Source of the DNA: Pseudomonadota bacterium
Lineage (GTDB): Bacteria; Pseudomonadota; Alphaproteobacteria; Rhizobiales; MH13
Direction: 5' to 3'
Assembly: GCA_039024915.1 (NCBI GenBank)
Contig: JBCCPK010000002.1
Location: forward strand, 62,001 to 126,000
Length of the DNA stretch: 64,000 nt
Shown piece by piece: positions 54,573 to 63,980 of this stretch. The translations under genes and the position numbers were made by a program. The notes beneath the pieces are model-generated. The model did not search any database and was not told the origin of the DNA. It worked only from the letters and a program-made list of their open reading frames with translations. Each line of letters opens with the position of its first letter. The first letter of the stretch is position 1.

Positions 54573-55537
54573 TGGCTGATGCAACGCAACCGGGCCAGAA
54601 CCTCGGACCAACCACGGACTCCGAAGCCGCGGGTGTGGTCGATACCTCCACCGCCTCGGGCAAGTTCAACCGTTTCGACAACCCCTGGCTCAACCCCAAA
54701 CTTATTTGGGGCATCGCGATTCTCCTCTTCATCATCATGATGGGCTTCATCGGGCAGTTCGTGTGGAACACCGAACTGGTCTTTACCGGCTCGACGCCCC
54801 TGCGCTTGCCACCGGTTGGTTTTGAGAACCTTCGGGGAACGCCCGGCGTTGGCGAATTCCCGCTCGGCACCGACGGTGCTGGTCGTGACCTCCTTGCCCT
54901 CTTGATCGTTGGGACCCCCAACACGCTCATGATCGGGGCGGTGGCCTCGCTCATCGGGATGTCGACCGGCATCTTTTTGGGCTTCTCGGCGGGCTTCATC
55001 GGCGGACGGACCGATGATGTGATCCGCATCCTGTCGGACGTGATGATCACCATTCCCCCGCTGCTCATCCTGGTCGTCTTCCAGTCCGCCTTCGGAGACG
55101 TCTCGCTTCTGATGATGGCGGTGCTGATTGCCGGCTTCATGTGGCAGTCGCCGACCCGACTGATCCGGGCGCAAGTTCTGTCCATGCGGGAGTCTGGCTA
55201 TGTGAAAATGGCGCAGCTCTCAGGCGCCTCGACGATGCACATCATGTTCCGCGAGATGATGCCCAACCTGATACCCTATCTGTTCGGCTCATTCATCGCG
55301 AACGTGACCACGGCCATCGTAACCGCTGTGGGACTGGAAGTGCTGGGGCTTGGCCCACAACGCATCCCGACCCTCGGACGGGTGATTTACGATGCGATCA
55401 ATTCTGGCGCGCTGATTCAGAACCTGTGGTGGTGGTGGGGCCTGCCGACGGCGCTGCTCGCGATCATGTTCATCGCGCTGCTGCTCGTGAACCTTGGGCT
55501 CGACGAGGTTTCCAACCCTCGTCTGCGCAAGCTTTAG
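54572..55537 (+). CDS. ABC transporter permease, DppC/OppC-like
   Basis: A 321-residue permease. The N-terminal 40 residues are hydrophilic, then a helix (WGIAILLFIIMMGFIGQFVW) precedes the DppC hallmark FPLGTDGAGRDLLALLIVGT. The EAA loop reads LSMRESGYVKMAQLSGAS. The ATG overlaps the first permease stop; the ATPase gene starts 12 nt after it with AGGAGG upstream. Partner of the upstream permease. Confidence 0.95.
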   Translation: MADATQPGQNLGPTTDSEAAGVVDTSTASGKFNRFDNPWLNPKLIWGIAILLFIIMMGFIGQFVWNTELVFTGSTPLRLPPVGFENLRGTPGVGEFPLGTDGAGRDLLALLIVGTPNTLMIGAVASLIGMSTGIFLGFSAGFIGGRTDDVIRILSDVMITIPPLLILVVFQSAFGDVSLLMMAVLIAGFMWQSPTRLIRAQVLSMRESGYVKMAQLSGASTMHIMFREMMPNLIPYLFGSFIANVTTAIVTAVGLEVLGLGPQRIPTLGRVIYDAINSGALIQNLWWWWGLPTALLAIMFIALLLVNLGLDEVSNPRLRKL

Positions 55538-55549
55538 GAGGTTGGGATA

Positions 55550-57343
55550 ATGGCAACTGAAACAATCCAACATCCGATCGATACCTCCGGCAAGGTCGTG
55601 CTGACGCTGAAAGACATATCGATCGATTTTCCGACCTCCGGCGGTCTTGTGCACGCCGTCCGATCGCTAAGCCTCAAAATCTACGAAGGGCGCCGTGTGG
55701 GCTTCATCGGAGAATCTGGCTCCGGCAAGACCACCACAGCGCTCGCCGTGATGCAGATGCTGGCGGCGCCTGGCTTTGTGTCTGAAGGCTCAATCCAGCT
55801 CGGTGATACGGAAATCCTCGATCTCAATGAGGAGGAGATGCGCAAGACGAGGCTCCGCCGGGTCAGCTACATTCCACAAGGCGCGATGAACTCGCTCAAC
55901 CCGATCATGCGCATTGAGCATCAGATCTGGGACGCAATCAAAGCGCACGAGGGCAACGTCTCGCAGGCCGAACTGAAACGCCGGTCCGATGCTTGCCTCG
56001 AAAGCGTCGACCTGCCCGCCCGCACCGGACGGCTCTACCCGCATGAACTGTCGGGTGGGATGAAACAGCGCGTGTGCATCGCGCTGGGTGTTTCGCTTAA
56101 CCCAGAACTGATCATCGCCGATGAGCCAACATCGGCGCTCGATGTGGTTACCCAGCGCCACGTCATGCAGACGCTGAAGGACGTGCAGGCCGAGATCGGG
56201 TCAGGCTTGATCCTGATCGGGCATGATATGGGGCTGATGGCGCAGTCAGTCGATGAACTGGCCGTTCTCAAAGATGGCGAACTGGTCGAGCACGGCCCGG
56301 TCAAGACCATCATCGAAAAGCCGGAGCATCCTTATACGCAACAGCTCATCTCCTCCGTGCCGCTCGTGGGCGGCGATAGTTTCCTTGATGCGGAAAACGT
56401 TGGAGCGCCCGCGATTAAGCGGGAAACATCGGACAAGCCGCTTCTTGAGTTTGACAACGTCTCGAAAGTCTATGACGGCGTGACCGCGGTACATCCGATG
56501 TCTTTCAAGCTTGATGGCGAAGTTCCCAAGATCATCTCGATTGTCGGACAGTCGGGATCAGGCAAGTCCACCATGGGTGGAATGATGCTTGGCTTCAACA
56601 AACCTTCAAGCGGCCGGGTGCTGTTCGAGGGCGAGGATGTCTACAAGATGGGACCAGCGGCCAGCCTCGCGTTTCGAAAACAGGTCCAGGCGGTTTTTCA
56701 AGACCCTTACGGCTGCTTCAACCCGTTCTATCGGGTCGATCATGCCCTGCGTTTTCCCTTCAAACGGTTCGGCTTTGCCAAGTCTGAAGCCCACACCGAA
56801 GAGAAGATGCATGAGGCTTGCACCGCCGTCGGCCTTGATCCGATCCAGGTACTGCGGCGCTACCCTCACCAACTCTCCGGTGGTCAACGCCAGAGGTTGA
56901 TTGTCGCGCGAGCCCTTATGCTCTCACCGAAATTGCTGATCGCCGATGAACCGGTATCGATGGTGGATGCGTCGCTCCGAGCGACCATCCTCAAGAACAT
57001 CTACGACTTGAAGGACAAGTACGGGATCTCGATCCTGTACATCACTCACGATCTGGCGACGGCCTATCACGTCTCGGACTACGTTATTGTCCTCTACCAC
57101 GGCCACGTTGCCGAAGCCGGCCCGCCAAAAGAGGTGATTGGAAATCCGCAACACCCCTACACGCAGCTTCTCATCGACTCGATCCCCTGGCCGGACGTCG
57201 AGCGGTCATGGGGAACGTCCGCCTCGGCGGACGATGACGTGAAAACGCTCGCCAGGATTTCGCGCGACACAAGAACTGTGTTTCGTGGTACTGCGCCGGG
57301 CTTCGATCTCTCTATCCCCGGGAGCGTTGCAAACGCGGCCTAG
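55550..57343 (+). CDS. ABC transporter ATPase, fused DppD-DppF type
   Basis: A 597-residue protein with two complete ATPase domains in one chain. First domain: GESGSGKTTTALAV, LSGGMKQRVCIALGVS, LIIADEPTSALD. Second domain (from about 300): GQSGSGKSTMGGMM, LSGGQRQRLIVARAL, LLIADEPVSMVDASLR. In most relatives the two are separate DppD and DppF proteins. Short peptide-transporter C-termini (HPYTQQLISSVP and HPYTQLLIDSIP) end each half. It is 20 nt before the alpha-mannosidase gene. Confidence 0.95.
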   Translation: MATETIQHPIDTSGKVVLTLKDISIDFPTSGGLVHAVRSLSLKIYEGRRVGFIGESGSGKTTTALAVMQMLAAPGFVSEGSIQLGDTEILDLNEEEMRKTRLRRVSYIPQGAMNSLNPIMRIEHQIWDAIKAHEGNVSQAELKRRSDACLESVDLPARTGRLYPHELSGGMKQRVCIALGVSLNPELIIADEPTSALDVVTQRHVMQTLKDVQAEIGSGLILIGHDMGLMAQSVDELAVLKDGELVEHGPVKTIIEKPEHPYTQQLISSVPLVGGDSFLDAENVGAPAIKRETSDKPLLEFDNVSKVYDGVTAVHPMSFKLDGEVPKIISIVGQSGSGKSTMGGMMLGFNKPSSGRVLFEGEDVYKMGPAASLAFRKQVQAVFQDPYGCFNPFYRVDHALRFPFKRFGFAKSEAHTEEKMHEACTAVGLDPIQVLRRYPHQLSGGQRQRLIVARALMLSPKLLIADEPVSMVDASLRATILKNIYDLKDKYGISILYITHDLATAYHVSDYVIVLYHGHVAEAGPPKEVIGNPQHPYTQLLIDSIPWPDVERSWGTSASADDDVKTLARISRDTRTVFRGTAPGFDLSIPGSVANAA

Positions 57344-57363
57344 CCGCCATCGCGTCATCGTAC

Positions 57364-60300
57364 ATGAGACATTCCATTTACTGGACGGTCGAGAAGATCG
57401 CCGCCCGTCTCAAGTTGGTTGCGCCGCTCGTGCATCGCAGGCGGCAAGCAATTGAACCTTTCCGATACAAAACGCTGTCGGGGCCGTTAGAACCTGCACC
57501 AACGGAACCAGCGATCGACGACAGCGCCTGGCCGATTATTCCTCCGCATAGCTATTGGGGGGAATGGGCCACAGACTTCATCCTGCGCACCAAAATCTCC
57601 GTTCCACAGGAGTGGAGCGACAGCAGGCAAGGACCACTGGCGCTTCACCTGCCACTGGGCGTCGCAGGAGACATATTTACCCACCCCGAAGCGACAGCCT
57701 ACATCGACGGGGAACTTGAAACGTCGATCGACCGCCACCACCACGAACTCCTGCTCCCCGAACATGTACTGGACGGCGAGGAGCATACCATCGCACTGCG
57801 GGGCTGGACCGGACTGTCCGGCTGGCCGCCCGATCCGAACGCAAAAGACAAACTGTTCATGCGCGAGTGCGCCATCGTCGAGATCGACGAGCCGACACGG
57901 GCCTTCTGTACCCTGACGGGCACCGCCCTGAGCGTCGTGGGGCAGCAACCGGAGACCTCAACGGCGCGCAACGAAATCCTCAAGAGCCTCGATGCGGCAT
58001 TCAAGGTGCTCGATACGCGTGACCCGGTCGGCGGTGAAGCGTTCTACTCAACCGTCCCAGCGGCGCTCGAAACGCTGACGACCGGCCTTCGGGAAGGCGG
58101 CAGCCCGCTTGATGTCGACCTGATTGCCGTCGGCCATGCGCATCTGGATCTGGCCTACATGTGGACAGTGGATCAGTCACGGCGCAAATGCGGACGAACG
58201 TTCGCAAACGTCCTGAAGATGATGGAGACCTATCCAGACTATCACTTCACGCAATCGCAGCCGCTGCAATATGTCTTCACCAAACAGGACTATCCAAAGC
58301 TTTACGCTGACCTGAAAGAGCGTGTTGCAGAGGGTCGCTGGGAAGTGCTGGGCGGGATGTGGGTCGAGCCTGACTGCGTCATTACCGGCGCAGAAGCGCT
58401 CGCCCGTCAGATCATCTATGGACGCCGCTGGTTTCGCGAAGAGTTCGGCAACGACGCCGAAACCCCCTGCCTGTGGCTTCCCGATACGTTTGGCTTCACC
58501 TGGTCGCTGCCGCAATTGATGAAAGAAGCGGGGCTCAAATGGTTCGTAACAAACAAACTCAACTGGAACCAATACAACCAGATGCCGTTCCAGCTGATGT
58601 GGTGGCAAGGGCTCGACGGAACAAAGGTCATGGCGCATTTCCTGACCACGCCCCGCAAGGTGCAGTATCTGCCGCACGCAACGACCTACAAAGCTGAGCT
58701 TACCGCCGAAGAGGTCTTTGGAACGTGGGAGAACTTCCGGCAAAAACCGTCACATAACGAACTCATCGTCGCCTACGGCTATGGAGACGGCGGAGGCGGG
58801 CCAACGCGAGAGTTGATCGATACGCTTCACGCCTATGAACACATTCCCGGCACGCCGCGCATGCGCGCAGGCACCGTTCGCGAGTTCTTTGAAAACGCCG
58901 AAAACGATCCGAATGTTGCCGAAATACCGACGTGGAACGGCGAGCTCTACCTCGAACTGCATCGGGGAACGCTGACAAGCCAGGCGCGCGCGAAATGGCA
59001 TAATCGCAAATGCGAGATCATGCTGCACTGCGCCGAGTTTCTTGGGAGCTTGGCACATCTGTCGACCGGTCACCCCTACCCGCACGCGATGCTCCGCAAA
59101 GCGTGGGAGACGGTTCTTCTCAACCAGTTCCACGATATTCTCCCGGGGTCTTCGATCACCGAAGTCTATGAGCAGACACTCACCGACTATGCGAACGTGC
59201 GGCACACGATCCGTGCTGCCATTGATGGAGCGCTTGATGCGTTGGGGCGCTCGATGCCCAAACAAACGGTCGCGATGGTGGTCAACTCTCAACCGTTTGG
59301 CGGCGGGCGCACTGGATTTTTGCCTGGGGCCATCGAAAAAGGCCTCATGGACCTGCGCGATCAACGAAGCCTGCTCACTCAGCCGGTCAGCGGCGGGACG
59401 CTGATTGAGACTCCCATCATCGAGCCCTACTCGGTCATTGCGCTGACCGAAACCGAAACCTCCGCCAATCCCAACACCGGCCTTAGGGCCGAGCGCACCA
59501 AAGATGGCGGCGCGCTCCTGGAGAACTTTGACGTCCGAGTCGTGTTCGCCACGAACGGTGAATTGGAATCGGTATGGGACAAGAAGGCCAAACGCGAAGT
59601 TCTCGCCGAAGGGCAAACAGGCAACCAATTACTCGCCTTCGAGGATCGACCAGTGGTTTGGGACGCTTGGGACATCGATATCTATTTCGAGGACCGCTGC
59701 GACCCGATCACCGCGCTCGATTCGATGGATATCGTGGAGACCGGGCCGATACGGGCGACCATCGAGATCGTCCGAACGTTCCGAAGCTCCAAAATCACCC
59801 AGCGCATTTCGCTGGACCACCGCTCAAGGCGGATCGACTTTGATACGCACATCGATTGGCGCGAAACGCATACCCTTTTGAAGGCAGCATTCCCCGTTGC
59901 AATCCTGTCACCCACGGCGACCTACGACATCCAGTGGGGCAACATCGAACGAACGACCCACCGTAACACCTCATGGGACCTCGCTCACTTTGAAAGCGCT
60001 GCGCAGAAGTGGGCGGACCTGTCGGAGGCCAACTACGGCGTCGCGCTCCTCAACGACTGCAAGTATGGCTACGACGTGCATCACAACGTCATGCGGCTGT
60101 CGTTGCTCAAGAGTGCTACCATGCCCGACCCAGTCGCCGATCAGGGAGAGCACCGCATGACCTACGCGCTTCTGCCCCATGAGGGCGACTGGCGGCGCGA
60201 TGTGCCCCGCGCGGCTTATGATCTGAACAATCCACTCATCGTGCACCGCGTCGACAATGCGGAGGGCAACACGGCCTGGCGGCATCTGGCGAAAACGCAC

Positions 60301-60597
60301 AAATCCAACCTGATCATCGAAACCATCAAGCAGGCCGAGGACGGCAACGGCATCATCGTTCGCCTGTTTGAGAACAATCGCGAGCGCGGGCCAGTTACGG
60401 TTCAGTTCGGTTTCGATGTTGCGGCGGTCATGGTCTGCAATTTGCTGGAAGACGTGCGCGAGCCGGTTCCGGTCCGACACAACCATATCGAGCTGGACGT
60501 CCGCCCCTATCAGATCATCACGTTGCGCGTCGTGCCCGCAGTGTCGTCCGGCGGCGCACCGCTCGAGCTCTTAAGGCAGGGGGACGACCTCAGCTAA
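57364..60597 (+). CDS. Alpha-mannosidase, glycoside hydrolase family 38
   Basis: A 1077-residue enzyme. Residues about 1-245 are the N-terminal beta region; catalysis lies from about 250. Zinc-site residues: HAHLD (His260, Asp262) and the nucleophile Asp374 in WLPDTFG; a distal His is expected in NQFHDILPGSS. The C-terminal half is the usual beta-rich GH38 C-domain. There is no signal peptide, so it should cleave imported alpha-mannosides in the cytoplasm. It follows the ABC ATPase by 20 nt, so import and cleavage are one operon. It overlaps the convergent L-2-hydroxyglutarate oxidase gene by 4 nt. Confidence 0.95.
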   Translation: MRHSIYWTVEKIAARLKLVAPLVHRRRQAIEPFRYKTLSGPLEPAPTEPAIDDSAWPIIPPHSYWGEWATDFILRTKISVPQEWSDSRQGPLALHLPLGVAGDIFTHPEATAYIDGELETSIDRHHHELLLPEHVLDGEEHTIALRGWTGLSGWPPDPNAKDKLFMRECAIVEIDEPTRAFCTLTGTALSVVGQQPETSTARNEILKSLDAAFKVLDTRDPVGGEAFYSTVPAALETLTTGLREGGSPLDVDLIAVGHAHLDLAYMWTVDQSRRKCGRTFANVLKMMETYPDYHFTQSQPLQYVFTKQDYPKLYADLKERVAEGRWEVLGGMWVEPDCVITGAEALARQIIYGRRWFREEFGNDAETPCLWLPDTFGFTWSLPQLMKEAGLKWFVTNKLNWNQYNQMPFQLMWWQGLDGTKVMAHFLTTPRKVQYLPHATTYKAELTAEEVFGTWENFRQKPSHNELIVAYGYGDGGGGPTRELIDTLHAYEHIPGTPRMRAGTVREFFENAENDPNVAEIPTWNGELYLELHRGTLTSQARAKWHNRKCEIMLHCAEFLGSLAHLSTGHPYPHAMLRKAWETVLLNQFHDILPGSSITEVYEQTLTDYANVRHTIRAAIDGALDALGRSMPKQTVAMVVNSQPFGGGRTGFLPGAIEKGLMDLRDQRSLLTQPVSGGTLIETPIIEPYSVIALTETETSANPNTGLRAERTKDGGALLENFDVRVVFATNGELESVWDKKAKREVLAEGQTGNQLLAFEDRPVVWDAWDIDIYFEDRCDPITALDSMDIVETGPIRATIEIVRTFRSSKITQRISLDHRSRRIDFDTHIDWRETHTLLKAAFPVAILSPTATYDIQWGNIERTTHRNTSWDLAHFESAAQKWADLSEANYGVALLNDCKYGYDVHHNVMRLSLLKSATMPDPVADQGEHRMTYALLPHEGDWRRDVPRAAYDLNNPLIVHRVDNAEGNTAWRHLAKTHKSNLIIETIKQAEDGNGIIVRLFENNRERGPVTVQFGFDVAAVMVCNLLEDVREPVPVRHNHIELDVRPYQIITLRVVPAVSSGGAPLELLRQGDDLS

Positions 60598-61799
60598 GCC
60601 GCCCGCGCGGCGATCAAGTCGACAAGGTGCGCGCCTATTGGCAGCGATGACGTCGCAGCCGGTGATGGTGCGTTGCAGACATGAACGCTTCGGGGCGTTT
60701 CCCGGATGAGAAAGTCATGCACCAAAGTGCCATCCCGCAGAACCGCTTGGGCGCGGATGCCGGCGGGGTAAGGCTCCAGATCATCCAGTTCCAAACCGGG
60801 TGCATATCGTCTGCAAAGCTCGAGGTAGCGCTTCTTCGACAGAGAGTTGCGGAACTCGGTGATACCGCTTCTCAGATTCTTGCGCGCCACCTTCCAAAAG
60901 CCCTTGAAACCGATCATGGATCGCACATCGCGCCAATCGACGGTGCCCTTGGCATAGCCTTCCCGCGCAAATCCGAGTACCGCATTCGGCCCGACAGTGA
61001 CCGTCCCATCGATCATGCGCGTGAGATGAACACCCAAGAACGGGAGGTCCGGATCGGGGATCGGGTAGATCAGATGCTTGATAATCTCATTGTGTTTGGG
61101 CGCCAGCCGGTAGTACTCGCCCCTGAAAGGCACGATCTGAAAATCGATATCAAGACCTGCCATTTCGGCGAGCCGGTCCGCTTGCAATCCGCCACAGACA
61201 ACCAGTTGTCTAGCCTCGATAATGCCCTTTGACGTGGCAACCGAAACAAGGTCCGGCCCTTCTGCGATGGCCGTTACTTCGACGTCGCAAAATACCTTTC
61301 CGCCCGCCTCTTCAAGCACCCGCGCCATCGCGCGCGCCATCGCCGGGTAATCGACAATCCCCGTAACGCGGACGAACAAGGCACCGAGCCCGCTTATGTT
61401 GGGTTCCCGCTGTCGTAGTTCCTCGGCTGACAGACGTTGAGGGTCGAGCCCGTTGGCGCGGCAGCGTTCTTCGAGCGCGTCCATGCGTTCAAGTTCGACC
61501 GGCGTGGTCGCCACGAGCAGCTTGCCGCACTGTTCAAAGGGAATTTGATGTTCGGTGCAGAACGCGACAGTCGCCTCGACCCCTGCCCGGCAAAACCGGG
61601 CCTTGAGGCTACCCGGCGCGTAATACACGCCCGCATGGATAACCCCGGAATTGTGGCCTGTTTGATGAGCCGCCAGCTCAGCTTCCTTTTCTAGCACCAC
61701 GATCGAAGCGTCGGGATAACGACGCGATAGCTGCATAGCGGCTGAAAGACCGACAATGCCCCCGCCGATGACGAGGTAATCAACAGAACCTTCTACCAA
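60594..61799 (-). CDS. lhgO: L-2-hydroxyglutarate oxidase
   Basis: A 401-residue FAD-dependent oxidase of the LhgO/DAO superfamily. The dinucleotide fold is at the N-terminus (VIGGGIVGLSAAMQLSRR), then KEAELAAHQTGHNSGVIHAG, the LhgO signature, and PFRGEYYRLAPKH later. It converts L-2-hydroxyglutarate to 2-oxoglutarate, passing electrons to the quinone pool or to O2. It overlaps the glyoxalase gene by 7 nt upstream and the mannosidase gene by 4 nt at its end. Confidence 0.93.
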   Translation of the reverse strand: MVEGSVDYLVIGGGIVGLSAAMQLSRRYPDASIVVLEKEAELAAHQTGHNSGVIHAGVYYAPGSLKARFCRAGVEATVAFCTEHQIPFEQCGKLLVATTPVELERMDALEERCRANGLDPQRLSAEELRQREPNISGLGALFVRVTGIVDYPAMARAMARVLEEAGGKVFCDVEVTAIAEGPDLVSVATSKGIIEARQLVVCGGLQADRLAEMAGLDIDFQIVPFRGEYYRLAPKHNEIIKHLIYPIPDPDLPFLGVHLTRMIDGTVTVGPNAVLGFAREGYAKGTVDWRDVRSMIGFKGFWKVARKNLRSGITEFRNSLSKKRYLELCRRYAPGLELDDLEPYPAGIRAQAVLRDGTLVHDFLIRETPRSVHVCNAPSPAATSSLPIGAHLVDLIAARAA

Positions 61800-62254
61800 C
61801 TACCGACGTTCTCCATTGCCGCCCATGGTTCCTGCTTAGTCAGACTTTCGCCCTTTTGAAGGAGCTCGATCGAAATGCCGTCAGGGGACCGAACGAAAGC
61901 CATATGGCCATCTCGTGGGGGCCTGTTGATGGTAACGCCAGCATCCATCAGCTTTTGGCAAAGGCCATAAATGTCGTCGACAACGTAAGCGAGGTGCCCA
62001 AAGTTGCGGCCACCTGAGTAGCTTTCGCCTTCCCCGTCTGCGTCGGGCCAATTGTAGGTGAGCTCGACCATGGGCGCCTTGTTGGCTCGTGCCGCTTCTT
62101 CGTCTTCGGGCGCAGCGAGAAAAACCAGCGTGAACCGGCCGCCTTCAGATTCACGACGACGTATCTCGACCATGCCCAACAGGTTGCAGTAGAAGTTGAG
62201 GCTGGCTTCCAAGTCCTCTACCCGGACCATTGTGTGCAGGTAACGCATTGTCAT
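61793..62254 (-). CDS. gloA: Lactoylglutathione lyase (glyoxalase I), VOC family
   Basis: A 153-residue glyoxalase I. The four metal ligands of the family are in place: His7 (YLHTMVRV), Glu64 (PMVELTYNW), His87 (FGHLAYVV) and Glu130 (GISIELLQ). The N-terminal HTMVRVEDLEASLNFYCNLLG is strongly conserved. It isomerises the glutathione adduct of methylglyoxal to S-lactoylglutathione. The stop overlaps lhgO by 7 nt. Methylglyoxal is a by-product of sugar catabolism, which suits the sugar-uptake region beside it. Confidence 0.95.
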   Translation of the reverse strand: MTMRYLHTMVRVEDLEASLNFYCNLLGMVEIRRRESEGGRFTLVFLAAPEDEEAARANKAPMVELTYNWPDADGEGESYSGGRNFGHLAYVVDDIYGLCQKLMDAGVTINRPPRDGHMAFVRSPDGISIELLQKGESLTKQEPWAAMENVGSW

Positions 62255-62333
62255 TCACTCCGCTTTGGTTGGTCGACACCGACTTAGAGCACACCGGTTG
62301 CCCGACCAAGACCCCTCATTCAAGGCATTTTTC

Positions 62334-63980
62334 ATGCTCGAAACCGCAGTCACCCCCCGCACGTCGCAAACCAAGACCCAGCTTGAGAAGGCGGCCTACC
62401 CGGTCCTGACCGATTCCCAACTGGCGCGGCTCGAAGGAGCGGGACGACGGGAGAACCTACCCAAAGGCCATGTGCTTTGGGAGGTGGGAGCGGACAGCTA
62501 TGACTGTTTCCATGTCCTGAGCGGATCAGTTGACATCATCGATCGCACCGACGGGCACACGGTTGTAAAACTTCAGGCCCCAAACCTGATCGGAGAACTT
62601 GGCCTCCTGATGGGTCAGCGAACGTTTTTTGCAGGCGTGGTCGGTGAAGATGCCGACATGATCATCGTCCCCAACGCCAAACTGCGAGAACTGATCGCCA
62701 CCGATCCGGAATTAAGCGATATCATCGTCACCGCCTTTGCTGCCCGGCGCAGACTGATCCTCGAATGGGGCGAAGGTCGCCTGACCATCATCGGTGACCC
62801 AAAAAATCGTAAGACCCTGGAACTCCTGCAATTTGCCACCCGCTCACTTGTCCCCCATCGCTTCGTTGATACCGGCGAACCGGGCTGGCGTGACCGGGTG
62901 GAGCACACGTGCAGCTTACCCGATGGCCAGTGTCTTGCGCTGATCGGCAAAGACGAGGTTTTGGTCGACCCGGAAACGCGCGAGGTTTCGGCTGCACTTG
63001 GCCTCGATCTCGAAGCGAAAGCCGACAAGGTGTTCGACGTACTTGTCGTCGGAGCGGGACCTGCCGGCCTCGCCGCGTCGGTTTACAGCGCGTCCGAAGG
63101 GCTCGATGTGATCACCATCGAAGACACCGCAATTGGTGGGCAAGCCGGAACGTCGAGCCGCATCGAGAACTATCTGGGGTTTCCCAGAGGCGTTTCAGGG
63201 GCGGAGCTGGCATACCTTGGTGAAGTTCAGGCTGTGAAATTCGGGGCCCGCTTCACGGTCCCTCGGCGGGCATCTCGGCTCGTGCGAAAGTCCGATCACT
63301 TCGCGGTGGAGCTGGACGATGACAGCTGCATCCGTGCCCGTGCGCTCATCCTTGCAAACGGTGTGCAGTATCGCCGTTTGCCGCTGGAAAACCTTGAAGC
63401 ACTTGAAGGCCACGGCGTTTACTACGCTGCAACAGAGCTTGAGGCGCGCTTCTGCAAGAACACGGAAGCAGTCATTATCGGTGGGGGAAACTCGGCCGGG
63501 CAGGCCGCCATGTTCCTGTCGCGCCACGCCAAACACGTTCATCTCGTTGTGCGTCGCGATGGCCTTTCGGAAACCATGTCATCTTACCTGACGAGCCGCA
63601 TTCATAGTGACCCGTCGATCACGCTGCACACACTCAGCGAAGTCACGGCGCTGGCGGGGAGCGAACGGCTGGAAGGTCTGACGCTGACAAACCGCCAGAC
63701 TGGAACGCAGACCAACATCGCAACAACAGCTCTTTTCATCATGATCGGTGCTGCACCGAACACCGAATGGCTGTCAGGTCAGATCGAGTTGGACGAAAAG
63801 GGATTTGTGAAAACCGGCCAAAGTGTCGGACTTCATACGCGTGGATACGCCACATCATTGCCGGGGGTGTTCGCAGTCGGTGACATCCGTTCAGGCTCGG
63901 TCAAGCGCGTGGCGTCCGCTGTTGGCGAAGGATCGGTCGTGGTTTCAGCGGTGCATGGCTATCTTGCCGATCCGACTTAA
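62334..63980 (+). CDS. Thioredoxin-reductase-like flavoprotein with cyclic-nucleotide-binding domain
   Basis: A 548-residue protein with three parts: a cyclic-nucleotide-binding domain (about 30-150), a linker that looks like a glutaredoxin or thioredoxin fold without cysteines (about 151-225), and a thioredoxin-reductase-like two-dinucleotide domain. FAD motif GAGPAGLAASVY (240-251), NADPH motif GGGNSAGQAAM (383-393), and GVFAVGDIRSGSVKRVAS at the end. Where normal thioredoxin reductase has CxxC before the NADPH site, this reads AATELE (365-370), so there is no redox disulfide. The start is ATG 62334; a longer frame begins at 62265. Divergent from gloA. Confidence 0.88.
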   Translation: MLETAVTPRTSQTKTQLEKAAYPVLTDSQLARLEGAGRRENLPKGHVLWEVGADSYDCFHVLSGSVDIIDRTDGHTVVKLQAPNLIGELGLLMGQRTFFAGVVGEDADMIIVPNAKLRELIATDPELSDIIVTAFAARRRLILEWGEGRLTIIGDPKNRKTLELLQFATRSLVPHRFVDTGEPGWRDRVEHTCSLPDGQCLALIGKDEVLVDPETREVSAALGLDLEAKADKVFDVLVVGAGPAGLAASVYSASEGLDVITIEDTAIGGQAGTSSRIENYLGFPRGVSGAELAYLGEVQAVKFGARFTVPRRASRLVRKSDHFAVELDDDSCIRARALILANGVQYRRLPLENLEALEGHGVYYAATELEARFCKNTEAVIIGGGNSAGQAAMFLSRHAKHVHLVVRRDGLSETMSSYLTSRIHSDPSITLHTLSEVTALAGSERLEGLTLTNRQTGTQTNIATTALFIMIGAAPNTEWLSGQIELDEKGFVKTGQSVGLHTRGYATSLPGVFAVGDIRSGSVKRVASAVGEGSVVVSAVHGYLADPT

